Source: Flavobacterium sp. (GTDB lineage Bacteria; Bacteroidota; Bacteroidia; Flavobacteriales; Flavobacteriaceae). Taken from it: a stretch of DNA of 12,178 nucleotides. The notes under the pieces were generated by a model, which saw only the letters and a program-made list of their open reading frames with translations, was not told the origin of the DNA and searched no databases. The stretch lies in assembly GCF_003525665.1 (NCBI RefSeq), contig NZ_DQDX01000215.1, positions 1-12,178 on the forward strand, in the 5' to 3' direction. Positions 7,842 to 12,178 of the stretch are shown here, piece after piece; the first letter of the stretch is position 1, and the number at the start of each line of letters is the position of its first letter. The translations under genes were made by a program, and so were the position numbers.

Positions 7842-8253
7842 TTTTAATTACGAAACCGATTTTGAATTGCCCAACGAAGACCAATTATCCAATTGGCTTT
7901 CGCAAGTAATTTTATCAGAAAATAAAAAAGAAGGTGACATCAATTACATCTTTTGTGACGATGAATATCTTCTTAATTTAAACGAACAATATCTAGATCA
8001 CGACACATTAACCGACATTATTTCGTTTGATTACACTGTAGGAAACGAATTACACGGTGATATTTTCATTTCTATAGAACGAGTTCGTGAAAACGCTCAA
8101 GATTTCAACGTAACATTCGACGAAGAATTAAAACGTGTTCTTGCGCATGGCATTCTGCATTACTGCGGATTCAAAGATAAATCTGAAGAAGACGAACAAT
8201 TAATGCGCCAAAAGGAAGACGAAAAAATCAAGATGTTTCACGTGGAACATTAA
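7834..8253 (+). CDS. ybeY: Endoribonuclease YbeY, rRNA maturation factor
   Basis: YbeY is a single-strand-specific metallo-endoribonuclease acting in 16S rRNA 3'-end maturation and 70S ribosome quality control in the cytosol. The 139-residue length is normal. Conserved blocks are seen: NEQYLDHDTLTDIISFDY (50-67), matching the NxxYRxxDxPTDVLSF block, GDIFIS (75-80), and the metal-binding core HGILHYCGFKD (105-115). H105 and H109 are kept, but the third ligand of the H-x3-H-x5-H motif is Asp at 115, and the Arg of the YR pair is Leu54; I recall both as normal for Bacteroidota YbeY. The ATG lies inside the end of the DUF4175 gene (8-base overlap, ATGATTAG), implying translational coupling. The last codons (FHVEH) are formed by a parS-like DNA site, so the C-terminus is probably dictated by the DNA element rather than by enzyme function. 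Confidence 0.93.
   Translation: MISFNYETDFELPNEDQLSNWLSQVILSENKKEGDINYIFCDDEYLLNLNEQYLDHDTLTDIISFDYTVGNELHGDIFISIERVRENAQDFNVTFDEELKRVLAHGILHYCGFKDKSEEDEQLMRQKEDEKIKMFHVEH
8234..8249. promoter_or_regulatory. parS-like ParB-binding site 1, inside the ybeY 3' end
   Basis: TGTTTCACGTGGAACA is the exact reverse complement of TGTTCCACGTGAAACA, the well-known B. subtilis parS sequence, and fits TGTTNCACGTGNAACA fully. It covers the codons for FHVEH at the end of ybeY. parS sites load ParB (Spo0J), which spreads on DNA and recruits SMC for chromosome segregation. A T8 run (8255-8262) follows five bases later, so the palindrome might also work as a weak terminator hairpin. Confidence 0.85.
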
Positions 8254-8262
8254 GTTTTTTTT

Positions 8263-8350
8263 GGAGCGAATGGCTTGGTAATTTTCGGTAATGGCAATTC
8301 CTGCTTTCCGTTGCAAGTCCCGATAAAAAATCGGGAGCTTTCCACTACAA
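8263..8350. repeat. Candidate degenerate intergenic repeat with central hairpin
   Basis: In the 251-base gap between ybeY and mnmG, a 7-bp stem TCCCGAT/ATCGGGA (8318-8324, 8330-8336; loop AAAAA) is bracketed by a 7-base direct repeat GCTTTCC (8303-8309 and 8337-8343). The surrounding phrases (GAGCGAATGGCTTGGTAATTTT, CTGCTTTCCGTTGCAA, CCACTACAA) resemble, from memory, an interspersed intergenic repeat of Flavobacterium genomes in which a variable hairpin sits between CTTTCCG and CCGCTACAA. No T-tract follows the stem, so it is not a standard terminator. Only one copy is in this window, so membership of a repeat family is inference. Confidence 0.4.
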
Positions 8351-8435
8351 ATGAAATTCATCGAACACCAATGAAAATCATTAACAAGGTGAGATAATCA
8401 GGGCTAGTAGATAATCTTGGTTGAATTTTTGCAAA

Positions 8436-8451
8436 CGTTCCACGTGGAACA
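8436..8451. promoter_or_regulatory. parS-like ParB-binding site 2, upstream of mnmG
   Basis: CGTTCCACGTGGAACA differs from TGTTNCACGTGNAACA only at the first base; the inner 14 bases (8437-8450) are a perfect palindrome. It lies in non-coding DNA 53 bases before the mnmG start and about 200 bases from site 1. Besides ParB loading, bound ParB here could affect mnmG transcription (inference). Confidence 0.8.
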
Positions 8452-8466
8452 AAAGATATTAAAATC

Positions 8467-8483
8467 AAATATTGGATATCTAA
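8467..8483 (+). repeat. Left copy of 17-bp inverted repeat flanking mnmG
   Basis: AAATATTGGATATCTAA is the perfect reverse complement of 10370-10386 on the far side of mnmG. It begins 15 bases after parS site 2 and continues into three heptamer units (AWATCTA: ATATCTA, ATATCTA, AAATCTA; 8476-8496) that run almost to the mnmG ATG. The role is unknown. Confidence 0.8.
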
Positions 8484-8504
8484 TATCTAAAATCTAAAAT
8501 TAAA

Positions 8505-10373
8505 ATGTTTAACACATACGATGTAATAGTAGTTGGAGCAGGACACGCAGGTTGCGAAGCAGCAGCTTCTGCGGCAAATCTAGGTTCTAAAACTTTATTG
8601 GTAACAATGAGCTTGCAGAACATAGCACAAATGTCATGCAATCCAGCAATGGGCGGAATAGCCAAAGGACAAATTGTCCGTGAGATTGATGCGCTTGGCG
8701 GTTATTCGGGAATTGTTTCCGATAAAACCGCCATTCAATTCAAAATGCTCAACAAGTCAAAAGGTCCAGCAATGTGGTCGCCAAGAGTTCAGTCAGACAG
8801 AATGCGTTTCGCAGAAGAATGGCGATTGATGTTAGAACGAACACCAAACCTAGATTTCTACCAAGAAATGGTTTCAGGTTTAATAATCAATAACGGAAAA
8901 GTAGAAGGAATTAGAACTTCACTTGGAATTGAAATTAAAGCGAAATCGGTTGTATTAACTAATGGAACTTTCCTTAACGGATTAATTCATATTGGCGACA
9001 AACAATTTGGCGGAGGAAGAGCAGGCGAAAGCGCTGCATACGGAATTACAGAAGATCTAGTAAAAGCAGGTTTCGAATCGGGAAGAATGAAAACAGGAAC
9101 GCCACCACGAGTTGATGGACGTTCGTTAGATTATTCTAAAATGATTGAAGAACCAGGCGATATTCGTCCAGATAAATTTTCTTATTCAGACGAAACAAAA
9201 CCTTTATCTCATCAAAAATTGTGTCATATGACTTATACGTCGTTGCATGTTCACGATATTTTAAGAGAAGGATTTGATCGTTCTCCAATGTTCAACGGAA
9301 GAATTAAGTCACTCGGACCAAGATATTGTCCATCAATTGAAGATAAAATTAATCGTTTTGCAGACAAGGAAAGACATCAATTGTTTATTGAACCAGAAGG
9401 TTGGGATACATGCGAAGTATATGTAAACGGATTTTCAACATCGCTTCCAGAAGACATTCAATTTAAAGCATTGAGTTCGGTTGCAGGATTTGAAAAAGTG
9501 AAATTCTTTCGTCCAGGTTATGCAATAGAATACGATTATTTTCCTCCAACGCAATTAAAACATACACTAGAAACTAAATTAGTTGAAGGTTTATATTTCG
9601 CCGGACAAATAAACGGAACAACAGGTTATGAAGAAGCAGCTTCTCAAGGATTAATGGCCGGAATAAATGCGCATTTAAAAGTTCACGAAAAAGAACCATT
9701 AATTCTAAAAAGAGACGAAGCGTATATTGGTGTTTTAATTGATGATTTAATCACAAAAGGAACAGAAGAACCATACAGAATGTTTACTTCTCGTGCAGAA
9801 TACAGAACCTTATTGCGTCAAGATAATGCCGATTTTAGATTAACACCAAAAGGTTTTGATATTGGTTTAGCTTCAGAAAAACGTCTTCGTAGAATGGAAG
9901 AAAAATTTGAAGCCAGCGAAAAAATGGTGAATTTCTTTAAAGAAACAAGTTTAACAATGGCAGAGGCAAATCCTGTTTTAGAAGAAAAGGGAAGTTCAGC
10001 AATTGTTCAATCCGATAAAATGTTTAAGATTTTTTCTCGTCCGCAATTAGAATTAGACGATTTCATGAAGTTTGATAAAGTAAAAGAGTATGCAGAAACA
10101 AATAATCTTGATAGAGAAATTCTAGAGCAAGCAGAAATTCAGGTAAAATATTCTGGTTACATTGACAAAGAAAGAAACAACGCTGAAAAACTAACTCGTT
10201 TAGAAAACTTTAAAATTCCAGTAGATTTTGATTACGAACAAATAAAATCAATGTCGATAGAAGCAAAGCAAAAGCTTTCTAAAATTAGACCAGTAACCAT
10301 TTCACAAGCATCAAGAATAAGCGGAGTTTCACCAAGCGACGTTTCGGTTTTATTAATTCACCTTGGACGTTAG
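8505..10373 (+). CDS. mnmG: tRNA uridine-5-carboxymethylaminomethyl modification enzyme MnmG (GidA)
   Basis: With MnmE, this FAD enzyme installs the carboxymethylaminomethyl group on wobble uridine 34 of certain tRNAs, using methylene-tetrahydrofolate. The 622-residue length is standard. The N-terminal Rossmann FAD-binding motif is VIVVGAGHAGCEAA (7-20, GxGxxG at 11-16), followed by the family signature SCNPAMGGIAKGQIVREIDA (44-63). Other conserved blocks are NGTFLNGLIHIG (153-164), RMKTGTPPRVDGRS (194-207), PRYCPSIEDKINRF (272-285) and the C-terminal FAD block FAGQINGTTGYEEAASQG. The two catalytically important cysteines are present (C45 and C275, matching C47 and C277 of E. coli). The ATG at 8505 gives the expected start, MFNTYDVIVVG. 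It is transcribed alone, with parS-like sites on both sides and an inverted repeat that ends across its own TAG stop. mnmE is not in the window. Confidence 0.98.
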   Translation: MFNTYDVIVVGAGHAGCEAAASAANLGSKTLLVTMSLQNIAQMSCNPAMGGIAKGQIVREIDALGGYSGIVSDKTAIQFKMLNKSKGPAMWSPRVQSDRMRFAEEWRLMLERTPNLDFYQEMVSGLIINNGKVEGIRTSLGIEIKAKSVVLTNGTFLNGLIHIGDKQFGGGRAGESAAYGITEDLVKAGFESGRMKTGTPPRVDGRSLDYSKMIEEPGDIRPDKFSYSDETKPLSHQKLCHMTYTSLHVHDILREGFDRSPMFNGRIKSLGPRYCPSIEDKINRFADKERHQLFIEPEGWDTCEVYVNGFSTSLPEDIQFKALSSVAGFEKVKFFRPGYAIEYDYFPPTQLKHTLETKLVEGLYFAGQINGTTGYEEAASQGLMAGINAHLKVHEKEPLILKRDEAYIGVLIDDLITKGTEEPYRMFTSRAEYRTLLRQDNADFRLTPKGFDIGLASEKRLRRMEEKFEASEKMVNFFKETSLTMAEANPVLEEKGSSAIVQSDKMFKIFSRPQLELDDFMKFDKVKEYAETNNLDREILEQAEIQVKYSGYIDKERNNAEKLTRLENFKIPVDFDYEQIKSMSIEAKQKLSKIRPVTISQASRISGVSPSDVSVLLIHLGR

Positions 10374-10386
10374 ATATCCAATATTT
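10370..10386 (-). repeat. Right copy of 17-bp inverted repeat, spanning the mnmG stop
   Basis: TTAGATATCCAATATTT is the perfect reverse complement of 8467-8483. It includes the last base of the final Arg codon and the TAG stop of mnmG (10371-10373). It is followed by heptamer units AAATCTA and ATATCTA (10388-10401) and then by parS site 3. Confidence 0.8.
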
Positions 10387-10411
10387 AAAATCTAATATCT
10401 AATATTAGTTT

Positions 10412-10427
10412 TGTTCCACGTGAAACT
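10412..10427. promoter_or_regulatory. parS-like ParB-binding site 3, downstream of mnmG
   Basis: TGTTCCACGTGAAACT matches the B. subtilis parS sequence at 15 of 16 positions, differing only in the last base. It lies 39 bases after the mnmG stop, and its internal asymmetry is opposite in orientation to site 1. It lies entirely outside coding sequence. Confidence 0.8.
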
Positions 10428-10502
10428 TACTTTGCCAACACCTATAAATAAAGAGATTTCTGTTCAATTTTAAAATAATTGTTTCAGAAGAAATAAAATA
10501 AA

Positions 10503-11354
10503 ATGGATATTAAAAACACGAAACCTTTTTTAAAAGTAAAAGATTATTCGGTTTCTCAAGAAACTTTTGAGTTGCTTTATGATGAAGATTTAGATATGCT
10601 AATTACATATCCGCAACCTTCTTTAGATAAATTACCAAGTTACTACGAAAGCGTAGATTACATTTCGCACACCGACGGAAACAAATCGTTGTTCGAAAAA
10701 ATGTATCAGTTTGTAAAATCAATCGCTTTAAAAAACAAATTAAAATTAATTAATTCGCAATCGCCCAAAGGTAGAATTCTAGATATTGGAGCAGGAGTTG
10801 GTGATTTTTTATCGGTTTGTAAAAATGACGGATGGCAAACTATAGGAATCGAACCTAGTGATAAAGCAAAAAATATCGCAAAATCTAAAGGCGTTTCTTT
10901 TGTAGAAAATTTATCCGAACTAGAAAATTATTCGTTTGACATTATCACAATGTGGCATGTTCTTGAACACGTTCCAAATCTAGAAGAACAAATTACAGAA
11001 TTGAAAAGATTGATCAAACCAAATGGAACAATCATTATAGCGGTTCCCAATTTTAAATCATTTGATGCAAAACATTACGGACAATTCTGGGCAGCATTTG
11101 ATGTTCCAATTCACTTGTGGCATTTTTCTAAAACAGCAATTCAAAAATTATTTGCTAAAGAAAAATTAGAATTGACAAAAGAGCTTCCAATGAAATTTGA
11201 TAGTTTTTATGTGTCACTTTTATCTGAAAAATATAAAACTGGTAAAATGAATTTCATCAAAGCATTTTTCATCGGATTGAAGTCAAATTTAAAAGCAGCA
11301 CGAAATTCTGAATATTCTTCGCATATTTACGTCATAAAAAACGCTAAAAATTAA
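10503..11354 (+). CDS. Class I SAM-dependent methyltransferase
   Basis: Protein of 283 residues. The N-terminal part (1-85) has no recognised domain. A Methyltransf_23-type Rossmann domain follows: motif I LDIGAGVG (93-100) binds S-adenosylmethionine, the acidic residue ending strand 2 is E117 (IGIEPS), then FDIITMWHVLEHVPNL (145-160) and LIKPNGTIIIAVPN (170-183). The block DVPIHLWHFS (200-209) is typical of this subgroup, which includes enzymes acting on small molecules, lipids or surface-sugar intermediates. The substrate cannot be told from the sequence. The start at 10503 follows an A-rich leader and is 129 bases after mnmG, with parS site 3 between them; it is probably a separate transcript, though no convincing promoter is seen. 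No biosynthetic partner genes are adjacent. Confidence 0.88.
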   Translation: MDIKNTKPFLKVKDYSVSQETFELLYDEDLDMLITYPQPSLDKLPSYYESVDYISHTDGNKSLFEKMYQFVKSIALKNKLKLINSQSPKGRILDIGAGVGDFLSVCKNDGWQTIGIEPSDKAKNIAKSKGVSFVENLSELENYSFDIITMWHVLEHVPNLEEQITELKRLIKPNGTIIIAVPNFKSFDAKHYGQFWAAFDVPIHLWHFSKTAIQKLFAKEKLELTKELPMKFDSFYVSLLSEKYKTGKMNFIKAFFIGLKSNLKAARNSEYSSHIYVIKNAKN

Positions 11355-11497
11355 AATAAAAGCGAATTTTCAATCAAAATCAGCCAAAACGCAGTAGAAG
11401 TTGTCCAAAATGAGAACGTTTCTTAAATCGCATTTATTGAAGTCGGTTTTAATAGAGATAACTTATATCGAATTTTAACTCAATAACAAACGCTTAT

Positions 11498-11530
11498 ACC
11501 ATTAAAAAATGGTCAATTTTATAACTTTTT
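11498..11530 (+). terminator. Weak terminator-like hairpin after the methyltransferase
   Basis: The 236-base gap 11355-11590 contains no supported gene. Within it, ACCATT (11498-11503) pairs with AATGGT (11508-11513) around an AAAA loop, followed by T-rich but interrupted sequence (CAATTTTATAACTTTTT). The six-base AT-rich stem is weak, and the site is far from the methyltransferase stop. Confidence 0.3.
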
Positions 11531-11552
11531 ATCATTTCAAATTAAAATTTTA

Positions 11553-11560
11553 TACTTTTG
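11553..11560 (+). promoter_or_regulatory. Bacteroidota -7 promoter element of the OmpH-like gene
   Basis: TACTTTTG matches TAnnTTTG and lies 30 bases before the ATG at 11591. No clear -33 TTG precedes it; the surrounding sequence is AT-rich. It implies that the lipoprotein gene is transcribed separately from the methyltransferase. Confidence 0.55.
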
Positions 11561-11590
11561 GCAAAATAATAAATAGAAACCTAAAACAGA

Positions 11591-12166
11591 ATGAAAAAAA
11601 TAATCGCAGCACTTGCACTTTCAGCAGCATTAATTTCTTGTAATCAATCAGGAACTTCAACAGCATTAAAAACAGCTTACATCGACACTTCTAAATTGAT
11701 GGAAGAAAGTACAGAAGCAAAAGACATTGAAGCTAAATACAAAGCGAAAGCTGAAGAAATGGGTGCAGAATTAAAAGCCGAAGCAGCAAAATTTGAAGCA
11801 GAAGCAGCTAGTTTCAAGAAAAATGCAATGGCAAATGGTCAAGCTTGGGCACAACAAAAAGGTGCAGAATTACAACAAAGAGAGCAACAATTGCAATATG
11901 CGCAACAAGGTATGATGCAACAATTGCAAGGTGAAAGCGGAACAGAAATGGATTCGTTAGTAAAAAAATACAAAAAAATGTTTAAAGATTTCGGTAAAGA
12001 AAAAGGATACGATTATCTTCTTGGAACTGGCGAAGCTGCAACAGTTTTGTATGCAAAAGACAGTTATGACGTTACTAAGGATGTTATCAAATTAGTAAAT
12101 GATAAATACAAATCTGAAGGTAAAAAAGAAGAAAAACCAGCAGTAAAAGCGGAAGAAAAGAAATAA
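11591..12166 (+). CDS. OmpH/Skp-family periplasmic lipoprotein
   Basis: Protein of 191 residues. The N-terminus MKKIIAALALSAALISC is a lipoprotein signal peptide with lipobox LISC, so C17 should be acylated. Residues about 29-40 (TAYIDTSKLMEE) match the first strand of OmpH/Skp, and a long Ala/Glu/Lys/Gln coiled coil follows (about 40-125), corresponding to the tentacle helices of Skp. Residues about 140-170 (YDYLLGTGEAATVLYAKDSYDVTKDVIKLVNDKY) match the C-terminal core of the family. The end is a Lys/Glu tail. Skp/OmpH proteins are trimeric periplasmic chaperones for outer-membrane proteins. Canonical Skp is soluble, so lipidation is a departure. No acidic surface-export signal follows the cysteine (NQSGTSTALK), suggesting it faces the periplasm. 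A -7 box 30 bases upstream suggests its own promoter. Family call strong; chaperone function inferred. Confidence 0.88.
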   Translation: MKKIIAALALSAALISCNQSGTSTALKTAYIDTSKLMEESTEAKDIEAKYKAKAEEMGAELKAEAAKFEAEAASFKKNAMANGQAWAQQKGAELQQREQQLQYAQQGMMQQLQGESGTEMDSLVKKYKKMFKDFGKEKGYDYLLGTGEAATVLYAKDSYDVTKDVIKLVNDKYKSEGKKEEKPAVKAEEKK

Positions 12167-12178
12167 ATTTTTAAAACT

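Noticed and set aside
8254..8504. Possible replication origin between ybeY and mnmG
   Set aside because: parS sites and AT-rich repeats are present, but no TTATCCACA-type DnaA boxes were found and dnaA is not adjacent; parS clusters can be tens of kilobases from oriC.
8480..8665. 61-codon minus-strand open frame over the mnmG start
   Set aside because: Antisense of the conserved FAD-binding start of mnmG; no independent evidence.
11410..11478. 22-codon ORF in the gap before the OmpH-like gene
   Set aside because: Too short, no recognisable similarity and no promoter box; expected by chance in AT-rich intergenic DNA.

Overview
The window looks like a chromosomal segment from a Flavobacterium-type member of the Bacteroidota. 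The DNA is AT-rich. Start codons are preceded by A-rich leaders rather than clear Shine-Dalgarno sites, and several genes have the Bacteroidota -7 element TAnnTTTG. Proteins such as DUF4175, the short three-gene YtxH/holin-like/DUF6327-type cassette and the OmpH-type lipoprotein also fit that group. This taxonomic call is inferred from recalled family knowledge, not from a search.

Layout, left to right. (1) 70-1007: a tightly packed + strand operon of three small membrane or amphipathic proteins (YtxH-like, holin-superfamily-like, DUF6327-like), closed by a strong terminator. (2) 1036-2022, minus strand: an SPFH/band-7 membrane protein resembling plant hypersensitive-induced-response (HIR) proteins. 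(3) 2097-2753: an exported outer-membrane beta-barrel candidate, separated by a bidirectional terminator from convergent gltX (glutamyl-tRNA synthetase, minus strand, start corrected to 4296). (4) 4446-8253: a giant DUF4175 membrane/periplasmic protein with a TTG start, overlapping ybeY (rRNA maturation endonuclease) by 8 bp. (5) 8505-10373: mnmG (gidA), the tRNA wobble-uridine modification enzyme. (6) 10503-11354: an orphan class I SAM methyltransferase. (7) 11591-12166: an OmpH/Skp-like coiled-coil lipoprotein.

The most interesting non-coding signal is a cluster of three parS-like sites around mnmG: 8234-8249, 8436-8451 and 10412-10427. The first is an exact match to the parS sequence known from Bacillus subtilis and is written into the last codons of ybeY, where it fixes the C-terminal residues FHVEH. 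The other two differ from the consensus by one terminal base. This suggests a ParB loading zone and therefore an origin-proximal position. mnmG is also bracketed by a 17-bp perfect inverted repeat whose downstream copy contains the mnmG stop codon, with AT-rich heptamer repeats next to each copy.

Two translation-related functions (YbeY on rRNA, MnmG on tRNA) and gltX sit near one another, but gltX is on the opposite strand with its own promoter. No tRNA, rRNA, CRISPR array, insertion sequence or phage module was recognised. No canonical DnaA-box cluster was seen, so an origin itself is not claimed.
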